A stretch of 22,856 nucleotides of DNA, from IMG/VR virus record IMGVR_UViG_3300025424_000039, positions 1 through 22,856 of that record. One strand, 5' to 3'. This document shows positions 14,437-22,352 of the stretch, piece by piece. The DNA comes from a virus. The translations under genes were made by a program, and so were the position numbers. Position 1 is the first letter of the stretch; each line of letters starts with the position of its first letter. A model generated the notes under the pieces. That model saw nothing but the letters and a program-made list of their open reading frames with translations. It had not been told where the DNA came from and did not search any database.

Positions 14437-16882
14437 TTGGAGCTCCTTGTTCAGGGGTTACGGGAGCGGCGGGTGCCGCAGGAATCGCAGGCGGTTGGGC
14501 CTGCGCTTGAGCTTGAGCCACCGTTTGAATGGTCTCATGCGTCAACTTTGCGTTTTCAATCTGAATCTTCGTCTGATTGTCAATCGCGTGTTCTTGCATA
14601 TCCTTTTGCAACTTGGCTTGTGCAATTTGGAAGTCTTGCTGATCTTTCTGTGTCTTACGTTGTGTCTCAGCAGTGCTTGTGTCTTTAACGACTTGTGCAT
14701 CAGGTGGTAAAGGTGCAGGCCCTTTGCCTTGCTGTGACATCTGTACAAGCTTTTGAAACGCAGGTGTAAATTGACCAAACACTTGTTGTGTATCGATCAT
14801 CACATGCGCGCCAATCGTCGTGTATATCTTGTCGATGGTAGGCGTGTAATTGGGGTCGTCATAGTCGTCCACAGGCTTGCCTGTTGCGTCCTCAACGTAT
14901 CCGTTTGACCTATTGATGTACCACAGCGTCATGTGCTGTTTAATGTGCTCAATGAGGTTATTCAAATAGTTGGGGTCTGCGAATGGAGATTGGCCAAAGA
15001 ATGGATTCAGTCCAAACTGCAAATGGTCTTGGATGTGCGCAATGTGGTCTTGCTGTACATACGCATATGCAGTTTGACCTAACAACATGGCCGCGTTCTC
15101 ATCCGCTGATGTACGCTGTTCAGGCGCGGGCACGTCCACCATGATCTGCTCAATGTTGGGTATTTTCATTTGCTTGAGCAAACGAGCCAACACCGCACTC
15201 ATCTTGAATTGATCAGGGTGTTGTTGTGCCAGACTCAATACCGCTTGGTTCTGAGCCATGCGTTGTGTCTCAGAGAAAATGTTGGGGTCTGATACTGGCT
15301 CAACGTCCGTGTTGCGAGCAAAGTCTTCACGGGTAACTTCAAGGTCAGATACGTCCTCACCCTTTTGCATGTCGTCAAAGTACCAACGATTCAATCGGCA
15401 AAGAATCTTCAACACCCTAGCTTGCGATGCATGCAAGCGAGCATGGATGGATGAATAAACGTGTGAACCTTGCTCAATCAAAGCTTGCGTAGTGCCCACA
15501 GGCATCTGAGAAGTGGCATCTGCTATCTTCTCCTCGGCCGTGGTCACAACGGAGCTTGTAGCCTTATCCAAGAAGCCTAATAGCTCAAATAGCACAGGGC
15601 TTGGTGGGTTAAAGGGCATGGGCATGGCGATTTGACGGATGTCTTGAACCCCTGGTGCGCCCTCAATCTCCACTACTTGAGTAACGTCGATTTGTTGGCT
15701 CTGCCCACTAATCTTGGCTCCTTTAAGCTTGAGCATTGTGGCCGCGTTATTGATGTGGGCTGAGTCCAAGAGCGCACGAAGCGAGCCAGTGAGGGCGGCG
15801 GACAATCCACCAATGAGATGAGGGAGACCAATCGCATATGCACCCCTCCAAGGGATAAACTTAAACTCAACCACCCAATCCAACTTGGACATGGTTTCAT
15901 CGCTCTCTTCCCAGTTGCGATAGATGCCTAGACATTCATTGTCTAATTCATCAATCATGAAGATGTAGGGAGCGCTCTTACCGTGCGTTTCCTTGTCGTC
16001 TTCCAACTCTAACCATGTGTAGATATGGTATACCTTGCGCAGTCCATCTTTATTGGTTTCAAACTGCTTACCCTCGATCTTGTTGTTGGCCTTGGCAACT
16101 TTGCCTTCTTCCATGTTCTCGGTGGCTTGAACATAGTTGATGTCGCGGTACATGCCAGAAGCAATCCGTCGATCCATCTCATACTGAGTGATCTCATGCA
16201 CTTCAGCCGCACGTTGTGCCGTGTAGAAGTTAGTCGCCGCAAAAGGCAGAATCACGCGATCAATCGGCAAGAACTCAATGCAAGGACGCTTCTTGTCTTC
16301 GTCGTACCACAGCTTCATGTATTGTGAGCCACCCAAAGGCAACTGAGTCAACAACTGCTCTAGCTCATCCCTGAACTCACCCATTTGCTCGGTGATCTGC
16401 CAGTTAAGGAAGTCAACCTTACGGTCAGCAATGGCCGACTTCAGGTCGTCTTGCTTCCCGATGATTTTTGACTTAACGGGCCCATCGGATGGGAAGAGCT
16501 CTTTAATGGCGCGAGCGGCAAAGTCAACACAGCCTTCTGCCATTGCAGGGTGAACAACTTTGGATGCGCCCATGAAGGTTGCACCCCCAGGTGCATCATT
16601 CCCCATTCCTGTGCGCTTGATTCCTTCTTCATACTGCTTGTCCCTCAGTTCACGAGCTTCTTTGTCAGACTCAAGTAGATCACGGTATCTAGAAACTAAA
16701 TCACTAACAACACTTGGGCTAATTGAATCAGCTAAGTTGTCATAGAAGTCAGGATTGAACTCAGGGCCATCGTCGATTTGTATGACCGCTGAACCATCTG
16801 GCAATTCATCGACATCCATCTCTGGCATGTCCACAACAGCAGATCCGTCTTCTTGTTCGTCAATGTTGATATCTTCTGCCAT
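14423..16882 (-). CDS. Portal protein
   Basis: The product is 819 residues, the large portal size usual in podovirus-like phages. Residues 1-38 are acidic and contain the DGSA motif twice (EDGSAVVDMPE and PDGSAVIQIDD). The body shows portal-like features: SRYRDLLESDKEARELRDKQ in the first helical region, PLGGSQYMKLWYDEDKKRPC, FLPIDRVILPF, KFIPWRGAYAIGLPHLIGGL and then a stem and crown region (TSSVVTTAEEKIADATSQMP, VGTTQALIEQGSHVYSSIHA). The last 120 residues form a Gln/Ala-rich coiled coil (DFQIAQAKLQKDMQEHAIDN) ending in a Pro/Ala tail. Twelve copies would form the DNA channel at one capsid vertex, where terminase docks and the adaptor binds. The Shine-Dalgarno AAGGA overlaps the upstream stop. 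The next gene starts inside its last codons. Confidence 0.88.
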   Translation of the reverse strand: MAEDINIDEQEDGSAVVDMPEMDVDELPDGSAVIQIDDGPEFNPDFYDNLADSISPSVVSDLVSRYRDLLESDKEARELRDKQYEEGIKRTGMGNDAPGGATFMGASKVVHPAMAEGCVDFAARAIKELFPSDGPVKSKIIGKQDDLKSAIADRKVDFLNWQITEQMGEFRDELEQLLTQLPLGGSQYMKLWYDEDKKRPCIEFLPIDRVILPFAATNFYTAQRAAEVHEITQYEMDRRIASGMYRDINYVQATENMEEGKVAKANNKIEGKQFETNKDGLRKVYHIYTWLELEDDKETHGKSAPYIFMIDELDNECLGIYRNWEESDETMSKLDWVVEFKFIPWRGAYAIGLPHLIGGLSAALTGSLRALLDSAHINNAATMLKLKGAKISGQSQQIDVTQVVEIEGAPGVQDIRQIAMPMPFNPPSPVLFELLGFLDKATSSVVTTAEEKIADATSQMPVGTTQALIEQGSHVYSSIHARLHASQARVLKILCRLNRWYFDDMQKGEDVSDLEVTREDFARNTDVEPVSDPNIFSETQRMAQNQAVLSLAQQHPDQFKMSAVLARLLKQMKIPNIEQIMVDVPAPEQRTSADENAAMLLGQTAYAYVQQDHIAHIQDHLQFGLNPFFGQSPFADPNYLNNLIEHIKQHMTLWYINRSNGYVEDATGKPVDDYDDPNYTPTIDKIYTTIGAHVMIDTQQVFGQFTPAFQKLVQMSQQGKGPAPLPPDAQVVKDTSTAETQRKTQKDQQDFQIAQAKLQKDMQEHAIDNQTKIQIENAKLTHETIQTVAQAQAQAQPPAIPAAPAAPVTPEQGAPNGNI

Positions 16883-16891
16883 TATCTATCC

Positions 16892-19726
16892 TTATTCTTT
16901 AGTTGCTCGGCGCTTTGCAAGATGGTGCTGTGAAGCAAAATTTGTTTCAGGGAATGCATTGAAGTCATCGTTATAGTCCAATTGCTTCAATGATGAATGT
17001 ACAGCTCCACCAGTAGCCCATGTTTTCTTAACCATCTTCATGGGTTCAGGTGCAACATACTCTTTGCCCCTTGCAAATTCTTGAGCCAATGGTGGATCAA
17101 TCTCATACTCGCCATTATTTTTCTTGGCGTATTCTAAGTGCGTTGGGTTTACATCATGCGTAAACGATGAATGATGTTCATGATTAGGCGTGGACTCTGT
17201 TGGAGTCGTCATCAAAATCAAGCCTGCACGCTTACCATTTTTAGTCTTAAATTGCTTGCTTCGTTGAATCTTTTTGTCCAACTCTTTGTTGTCTAAGAAT
17301 CGTGAGTCCGTAGGAATCATGTGGGGCGTACCATCATTGTTCGTACCCACTTGAACTAGCCTTGGATGCAATATGTGTTGCTTTTGATAGTCGTAACGGT
17401 TATCTCCTATGACCATATGTCCATAATGAGATTTATCAGGGGTTGTGGGTTTTCCTTTGCCATCGTAATGGCCTTCACTACCCTCGTCCTTTTCCATCTC
17501 TGTAAGCTCGTTTAGTGGCCTTGGGATTGACCAATACTTAGCATGCGTGATGGTGTTCTGCATTTCTTTGTCGAATGGTGAGCCACGCTTCACATTGGTC
17601 ACCATGTATGAGTTCTTAGGTGGCGTCTTGTTGCCTTGCTCATTGACAAAGTCACCTTGATTGTCTCTAGCCAAAATCGTATTACGGACTCTTGCTTTGT
17701 CGCGCTTGATACTTTCAGTAATTTCTTTTCCATGTTTGGTCTTTGGGCCAACATTGGAATGGGTCACATGGTAATGATTTTCAGGATCGTGCAACTCATT
17801 AGTCTTACCATAGCTGTTGGCAATAATTGGTGGTTTGTCTTCTTTCTTGCGTTGTTCATTTAATCCACGCAATACATGACGTGATGATGTATCGCTTTCA
17901 TCCACCACATTGGGTCTGAACAATAAACGCTGATTGTTCTGATCGGCTTCATCAGCGGCTTCACGCAATGAGCCAGTATGAGCCAGAACCCAATTGCGAG
18001 TCATAGCAGGGTCATGCTTGGCTTGCGCATGAGCGGCGCGACGTACTGCCGCGTTGACGTATTGTGATTCAGCATTGGGGGCAAAGCATGAGCCACGTTT
18101 GGTATCCACGATTCCATTCTGATCAATGCCTCCACCACACCCATCAACTTGTCCAGGGCATGTATTCAACACATGCAACTTTTCATTCTTGCCATCGCCA
18201 GATGAATACAGCGCATGGCCTGCAATACCCTTGGCCGCATAACCCACATGAGTACGTCCTTGGTCATCGGTCTCATGGCGCACTGTATCAAGCTTCTCGC
18301 TTTCATCCAATGTGTTTGCCTTAGATCCAATGTGCTTGGCTTCGCGCAATCTTTCTAAAGCTTCTTTTTCGGCTTTTGTTTGCTCATCAATTGGTTTGGC
18401 AAAGTGATCGCTCAATACTTGCTTGTGAATTCTGCCCATCTGTCCAATGTTTAACGGTGGACGATTTTCTGATCCATAAACTTTAGCTCTGGCTTTGTTT
18501 AGATCAAGCAGTCCTTCAACTTTCTGTCCTGCTTTAGGCCCAGTACCACCATAGGTTTTACCTTCCAACATGTGACGTGGAATAACAATACCCTTGATGC
18601 CATTTGGCCCTGTGGCTTCCACCAGAATACGCTTAGACTCTTCTGCTTTTTCTTTCTGGCTTCCACCTTTAGCAAAGTGGTGAATAGATCCACCCTTGGC
18701 CATATTAGGAGTCATGGGTGGCTTGATGGCGCTCATGGCTTGGCCTTGAGGCGTTAGGTTCAAGATATTGCTTGGACTTTGTGGAGCTCCAGAACCTGCA
18801 GGCGCCATGCTTGGGAATGGGCTTTGTTGACCTTGTGGTGGCTGTTGTGGTTGCTGTGGTTGTTGGGGCATGAATTGTGTGCCCGCCATCATTGGGTTGA
18901 CATCTACGCCACCAATAGGCAAAGGGCCCTTTGGTGTTTTAACTCCACCCACATCAGGCAATCCAGATGAATTGGGATTGGGGTTAACAAACATCTTTGG
19001 ATCGATGTCCACGGCTTCATTGACGCCGATGTTGTTCATCACTGCGGGGTTGCTATGGCGGGCAACCTCAAGGCGCATTTGGGCTAATGTGGGTTCTGAT
19101 TGTGGTTGCATGGAGCCTCCAGTTGCTTTGTGTTTTATTTCACCGCCCCTTGCGGCAAGTAAATCGTTTTCATGAACTCTATGTGGATCAAATGCGGCAA
19201 ACCTTGATCTAATCACTGATGGGTCAGGGAACATATGCTGTGTCTGCATTCCACCAATGTCCGACATGTCATTGATTTGCAGACGGTCATATCCATGATG
19301 AGGCAGTTGTTCTTCCATGCGACGAGTCTTTGGCATGCCAGTGGCTTTTGCCATATTCTCTCTGAACCATCCTCCTGAGTGCGGATCATCTGGGTGAAGA
19401 TCAGACACTGTGAGCTTTTTACCTCGAGCAACTATCGGCAATACATTAGGAGCCGCATTCCCCGTTCTACGTTCACCAGTTGCATACATATCGGCAATCT
19501 CTGGGTCTTCAGTGGCATATGTTCCTGCACCATATCGTGGATGCTTTTCAAATGCGGGGAAGTCGCTGTTTGTGCCATGATAAAGCTTTTCGTTTAAGTC
19601 AAAACCAAGAGCTCGAGCACGATCTTCAGCCGTATTATGTTCATGCAAGCCCAATGTTTTAATGGCATTGAGACGAGCCTGCTCATGGGCATGTGAATGG
19701 GGATGTTTGGGCTTATGTTTGCTCAT
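16892..19726 (-). CDS. Polyvalent-type protein: ART-like domain plus GP88-like Cys domain
   Basis: The product is 944 residues. Residues about 45-190 look like an ADP-ribosyltransferase domain of phage polyvalent proteins: LYHGTNSDFPAF with H50, GAGTYATEDPEIADMYATG with Y70, and a closing VIRSRFAAFDP (171-181). A third catalytic residue is not certain. Residues 205-355 are a Pro/Gln-rich linker (QQPQQPQQPP). Residues about 365-665 contain NTCPGQVDGC with C523 and C530, SCFA with C547, and RPNVVDESDTSSRHVLRGLN. This recalls the TCPG-xx-C-xxx-C(Y/F)A signature of GP88-like phage proteins. The remainder has His-rich parts (NHEHHSSFTHDVN). Gly-Gly motifs mark the linkers (194-204, 344-355, 906-907). 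Between terminase and portal genes it may be packaged and injected to modify host targets. The best Shine-Dalgarno (AGGA) is 10 nt from the ATG. Confidence 0.72.
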   Translation of the reverse strand: MSKHKPKHPHSHAHEQARLNAIKTLGLHEHNTAEDRARALGFDLNEKLYHGTNSDFPAFEKHPRYGAGTYATEDPEIADMYATGERRTGNAAPNVLPIVARGKKLTVSDLHPDDPHSGGWFRENMAKATGMPKTRRMEEQLPHHGYDRLQINDMSDIGGMQTQHMFPDPSVIRSRFAAFDPHRVHENDLLAARGGEIKHKATGGSMQPQSEPTLAQMRLEVARHSNPAVMNNIGVNEAVDIDPKMFVNPNPNSSGLPDVGGVKTPKGPLPIGGVDVNPMMAGTQFMPQQPQQPQQPPQGQQSPFPSMAPAGSGAPQSPSNILNLTPQGQAMSAIKPPMTPNMAKGGSIHHFAKGGSQKEKAEESKRILVEATGPNGIKGIVIPRHMLEGKTYGGTGPKAGQKVEGLLDLNKARAKVYGSENRPPLNIGQMGRIHKQVLSDHFAKPIDEQTKAEKEALERLREAKHIGSKANTLDESEKLDTVRHETDDQGRTHVGYAAKGIAGHALYSSGDGKNEKLHVLNTCPGQVDGCGGGIDQNGIVDTKRGSCFAPNAESQYVNAAVRRAAHAQAKHDPAMTRNWVLAHTGSLREAADEADQNNQRLLFRPNVVDESDTSSRHVLRGLNEQRKKEDKPPIIANSYGKTNELHDPENHYHVTHSNVGPKTKHGKEITESIKRDKARVRNTILARDNQGDFVNEQGNKTPPKNSYMVTNVKRGSPFDKEMQNTITHAKYWSIPRPLNELTEMEKDEGSEGHYDGKGKPTTPDKSHYGHMVIGDNRYDYQKQHILHPRLVQVGTNNDGTPHMIPTDSRFLDNKELDKKIQRSKQFKTKNGKRAGLILMTTPTESTPNHEHHSSFTHDVNPTHLEYAKKNNGEYEIDPPLAQEFARGKEYVAPEPMKMVKKTWATGGAVHSSLKQLDYNDDFNAFPETNFASQHHLAKRRATKE

Positions 19727-19767
19727 TGCGCCATTATCCTATGCTCGGACAATCATCGCAACGGCCA

Positions 19768-19977
19768 TCACCTTGACAGAGCCCCATGCTCGCGCAACTC
19801 CTCTTGCCTCTTTCTCCATCTGATCCATTCTCTGAACATCTGCACTGCTTGCTGTTCCCACACTTCGTTCCTTGGGGTCGCTGACAGCTCAAACTTATGG
19901 TCAGACAAAGTGATTCGCGTTCCGTCAATGTGGAGGACTTTCCTATAACAATCGTCTTGATGATCTCGGCCATTCAT
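19768..19977 (-). CDS. Small unknown basic protein
   Basis: The product is 69 residues, starting MNGRDHQDDCYRKVLHIDGT. I chose the ATG at 19977 because AGAGG lies 5-6 nt upstream. A GTG two codons earlier would overlap that ribosome-binding site. The second half is rich in Glu, Arg and Trp (VWEQQAVQMFREWIRWRKRQ) and should form an amphipathic basic helix. A second open frame of similar length overlaps this one (19734-19973) but has a poorer composition. The gene follows the palindromic repeat patch behind TerL and precedes the 944-residue protein. A small regulator that binds the repeats, or a partner of the large protein, is conceivable, but no motif shows it. Confidence 0.55.
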   Translation of the reverse strand: MNGRDHQDDCYRKVLHIDGTRITLSDHKFELSATPRNEVWEQQAVQMFREWIRWRKRQEELREHGALSR

Positions 19978-19991
19978 TTTCACCTCTTAAT

Positions 19992-20047
19992 ACTAATTGA
20001 TTACTAGTTAAACTAGTAAAACTAATTGATTACTAGTTAAACTAGTA
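19992..20047. repeat. Two 27-bp direct repeats, each with an inner palindrome
   Basis: Copies at 19992-20018 and 20021-20047 are identical over 27 bp and separated by two A residues. Each contains TACTAGTTAAACTAGTA, a 7-bp inverted repeat around TAA with two SpeI-type ACTAGT hexamers. The outer ends of the patch (AATACTA at 19989-19995, TAGTATT at 20043-20049) are also complementary. The patch lies 3 nt after the TerL stop and just before the Shine-Dalgarno of the 69-residue gene. An operator or promoter region, an RNA hairpin pair, or a recombination scar are all possible. Confidence 0.85.
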
Positions 20048-20051
20048 TTCC

Positions 20052-21482
20052 TCACTGCGAGTAGGGGTTTGATCGACCCTTCCTGTTGTAGAGTTCTGCG
20101 TCGTCGATGTCCTCTTGCATAAGCTCTTCACGGGGTGGTGCATCGATGCTGATCCATCCTGCGTCACGCAGGTATCGGAGCCCTTGGCTGATGCAGTCCA
20201 CGAACTCATCGTGTGCGGTCTCAGGAAAGGAGCAGATCTGGCTCACCATGCCTTCAGCCCAGTCACGGACGAAGCCTTTGCGCTTACTGGACTCAGGCAC
20301 CCACACGCGCCCTGCTTTAATGATGTTGGCCACGATGGATAGGCGTTGGACTTTGTCCGCTTTGCCAGGGTTATACGCATGCACAGGCAGATGCGCTCTC
20401 TGTAAGTCTTGTATGAGTGATATGCCTGCGCTCTTGTCCTCCACCAAAACCAAGTCCACAAGCTTCTTGTCCCGTCCTTCGCCAAAGACTGACTCGTACT
20501 CATCGAGCACTTTGGGACGCAGGTCAGGGTATTGGAGGTGCTCTTGCCAACAGTCTAGGATCATCACGGACATACCGCCATCCATAGGCTTAAACACGCC
20601 CATAGTGATCGATCCAGTGGGGTCGTTGTATGTTTTGTCGGACGTGGCGCAGTCATAGCTCTGAATGATGTATTCAAGCTTGGGGAAGGGCTTACCATCA
20701 GGCCAGAGTCGGAACCATGTACGCTTGACGATGCCAGACTCCTCCATGTCGATGAGCTCGGCGTGGATCTCTTGGCGGCCAAGGTTGGTGCCTTCGTACT
20801 GAAGAATCTGCTTCTGGAACGATGGAGCCAGATTGGCAATGTTGGAGTAGGTGGAAGCTTTGGTCACCACCACGTCGTCACCTTCGCGCCCCACCAGATC
20901 AAGGATCAAGTCCTTGGGCTTTGGTGTGGTGGAGCAGATCAGCTTGGTGTGCTTACCCAATCGGATGCCGAATTGGATCATGTCCCATGAGTCTTGGAGG
21001 TATTCCCACGCGGCCAACTCGTCCAACCATCCGCCGTGGAACTGGGGGCCACGGAAACGCTCTGGCTCCGATGCAGGGATGCCTTTGATAAATGAGCCAT
21101 TGACTAGCTTGATCTCGTGAAGGGCTTTGTTGTAGTCGGCCACGAGCTCCTTGGGGATAATGGAAAGCAGGCCAGAATCGCCTTCAAAGCATGTGCCCTT
21201 CACGTCGCCACTGGTAGGGGCCGATACAAGCCATCGGGTGTTGGGTTGATTCCACGCCCATGATGCTAGGGTCTCCGCCGCCGCACGGGTCTTGCCTGCT
21301 CCACGGCCTGCAAGCATGAGCCATATGGCCCACCAATCCCCTGCGGGCTCAATCTGATGCTTGTGCGCTTGGATTTGCCACTTCGCTTGCCAATTAAAAG
21401 CAATCTGATTTGTAGGGGTGAGTTTTTTATACTCTTCAAAAAGAGTTGGTTCGTCATCTAGTATCGCGTCAACGACACTCAT
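20052..21482 (-). CDS. Terminase large subunit
   Basis: The product is 476 residues, a normal length for this family. The N-terminal ATPase has Walker A AGRGAGKT (58-65), SAPTSGDVKG, RFRGPQFHGGWLDELAAWE with Walker B acidic D154-E155, and coupling motif CSTTP (183-187). The C-terminal RNase H-like nuclease shows QSYDCATSD with D277, VLVEDKSAG with E348-D349, and HDEFVDC with D425 and D429 as likely metal ligands. It cuts concatemeric DNA and drives it through the portal into the prohead. The pattern resembles the Terminase_6-type large subunits of Mu-like and gene-transfer-agent-like phages. Start ATG overlaps the small-subunit stop (ATGA), so the two should be made together. All key motifs look intact. 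Confidence 0.95.
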   Translation of the reverse strand: MSVVDAILDDEPTLFEEYKKLTPTNQIAFNWQAKWQIQAHKHQIEPAGDWWAIWLMLAGRGAGKTRAAAETLASWAWNQPNTRWLVSAPTSGDVKGTCFEGDSGLLSIIPKELVADYNKALHEIKLVNGSFIKGIPASEPERFRGPQFHGGWLDELAAWEYLQDSWDMIQFGIRLGKHTKLICSTTPKPKDLILDLVGREGDDVVVTKASTYSNIANLAPSFQKQILQYEGTNLGRQEIHAELIDMEESGIVKRTWFRLWPDGKPFPKLEYIIQSYDCATSDKTYNDPTGSITMGVFKPMDGGMSVMILDCWQEHLQYPDLRPKVLDEYESVFGEGRDKKLVDLVLVEDKSAGISLIQDLQRAHLPVHAYNPGKADKVQRLSIVANIIKAGRVWVPESSKRKGFVRDWAEGMVSQICSFPETAHDEFVDCISQGLRYLRDAGWISIDAPPREELMQEDIDDAELYNRKGRSNPYSQ

Positions 21483-21991
21483 TCAGCTTGCCTTTGCATC
21501 TTGATGGCCTTGAGGAGCTCGCCGAACACGTTCATGTTGTTCTCCACCACCACAGGGCTTGTATCGTCGCCAGAGTGCGTTATGCGCTCGCCATACTTGC
21601 GTGGTCGTTGTTTGGCGGCATTCCACTTCCTTGCGTCAATGCGTTGTCTTTGCCACTGGATGTAAGCCGAATCAAGCTTAACGTCGATCTGGTTGCCGTC
21701 CTTGTCAAACACTGGCGCCGTCTCAGGCGTCTCATCCGCAATGGACACGATTTCGTCAGCATGAGTCTCAGCCTGCTCTTCGCGCGCACGCGTGTAGAGC
21801 TCTAAGAATTCTGGATGATCATGCAACCATGTATAAACTGTTCCGTGACTGGGCATGCTTGGATCCCTACAGATCTGTGCCAAGCTTTCCCCTAATCCTA
21901 GCCTATTGCATAGAACCTTTGCTAGTTCTATGGAGTATCCTGATGGTCTTCCTCTTGGTAGGTAATCTTTAGGATCTTTTCGTTTTGTCAT
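21479..21991 (-). CDS. Terminase small subunit
   Basis: The product is 170 residues. Residues about 13-60 form a helix-turn-helix-like DNA-recognition segment: GRPSGYSIELAKVLCNRLGL, GESLAQICRDPSMPSHGTVY, TWLHDHPEF. This is followed by a helical oligomerisation region (LYTRAREEQAETHADEIVSI) and a basic segment (IQWQRQRIDARKWNAAKQRP, RKYG) as in Sf6/Mu-type small terminases. The C-terminal tail probably contacts the large subunit. It would recognise the packaging site on the phage DNA and load TerL. The Shine-Dalgarno AAAGGA lies 7 nt before the ATG. The gene is 4 nt overlapped with terL, giving the classic terS-terL pair. Confidence 0.9.
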   Translation of the reverse strand: MTKRKDPKDYLPRGRPSGYSIELAKVLCNRLGLGESLAQICRDPSMPSHGTVYTWLHDHPEFLELYTRAREEQAETHADEIVSIADETPETAPVFDKDGNQIDVKLDSAYIQWQRQRIDARKWNAAKQRPRKYGERITHSGDDTSPVVVENNMNVFGELLKAIKMQRQAE

Positions 21992-22065
21992 CTCTGTTCC
22001 TTTCGCGCGATATTTTCAGCGCATTATGCAGAGTGTAACTGAAACATAGATTTAGGTGAATATCT

Positions 22066-22248
22066 TCACTTTGTTCCTGATAATGTTAATTGCTCTTCAG
22101 CGCTTACTGCTATTCCTATGATTTCTTCATCCAAGCCGTCTTTCATTGCTTGTAAGATTTGTTCTCGGCGTTGCAGAATAATGTCTAGCTCAAAGGTTGC
22201 GAGCTTGCATGTGAATGTCAATTCAATTTCTTTCAATTCGTAGTTCAT
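22066..22248 (-). CDS. Small unknown protein upstream of terminase
   Basis: The product is 60 residues if started at the second ATG (22248), because GAAAG lies about 6 nt before it, whereas the first ATG (22254) abuts that sequence with no spacing. The sequence starts MNYELKEIELTFTCKLATFE and continues LDIILQRREQILQAMKDGLD; a beta strand and an amphipathic helix are expected. It lies just behind a strong intrinsic terminator, so it may be expressed only from read-through or from a promoter in the short gap. I recognise no family. A 74-nt spacer separates it from the small terminase gene. Confidence 0.5.
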   Translation of the reverse strand: MNYELKEIELTFTCKLATFELDIILQRREQILQAMKDGLDEEIIGIAVSAEEQLTLSGTK

Positions 22249-22260
22249 TTGCATCTTTCA

Positions 22261-22288
22261 AAAAAAAGGGAGAGTGATTAGCTCTCCC
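22261..22288 (-). terminator. Strong intrinsic terminator between early small genes and the terminase region
   Basis: On the minus strand a perfect 7-bp stem GGGAGAG / CTCTCCC with a 7-nt loop is followed by eight T residues (22267-22260). It lies behind the 63-residue gene and before the 60-residue gene. It probably closes the transcript coming from the right, separating an earlier operon from the packaging and structural operon. Confidence 0.85.
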
Positions 22289-22352
22289 GAAGGTTTTGCC
22301 CTTACCCAAGGCAACTGCAAAGAATGCACAGCTCGTGTGCAGTCTCATTGTA

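Noticed and set aside
19734-19973. Alternative minus-strand frame of 79 residues over the 69-residue gene
   Set aside because: It is Cys/Ser/Gly-rich with an unnatural composition, and its ATG is less well placed relative to the AGAGG site than that of the 69-residue frame.
19988-20050. Repeat patch as a phage attachment site or insertion-sequence end
   Set aside because: No integrase, transposase, tRNA fragment or target-site duplication lies nearby, so a mobile-element reading has no support in the window.
20107-20658. Plus-strand open frame of 183 residues
   Set aside because: It lies entirely opposite the terminase large subunit nuclease region and encodes a Ser/Arg/Pro-rich, non-protein-like sequence. 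TerL is certain in this stretch.
22000-22050. Candidate sigma70-type promoter on the minus strand (CATAAT near 22026)
   Set aside because: The -35 position at 16-17 nt spacing matches only two of six bases, so I do not annotate it as a promoter.
22225-22348. 41-codon minus-strand frame behind a perfect AAGAGGAG
   Set aside because: The frame runs straight through the intrinsic terminator stem and T run and into the next gene. The Shine-Dalgarno-like sequence is explained by GAG codons at the end of the 63-residue gene.
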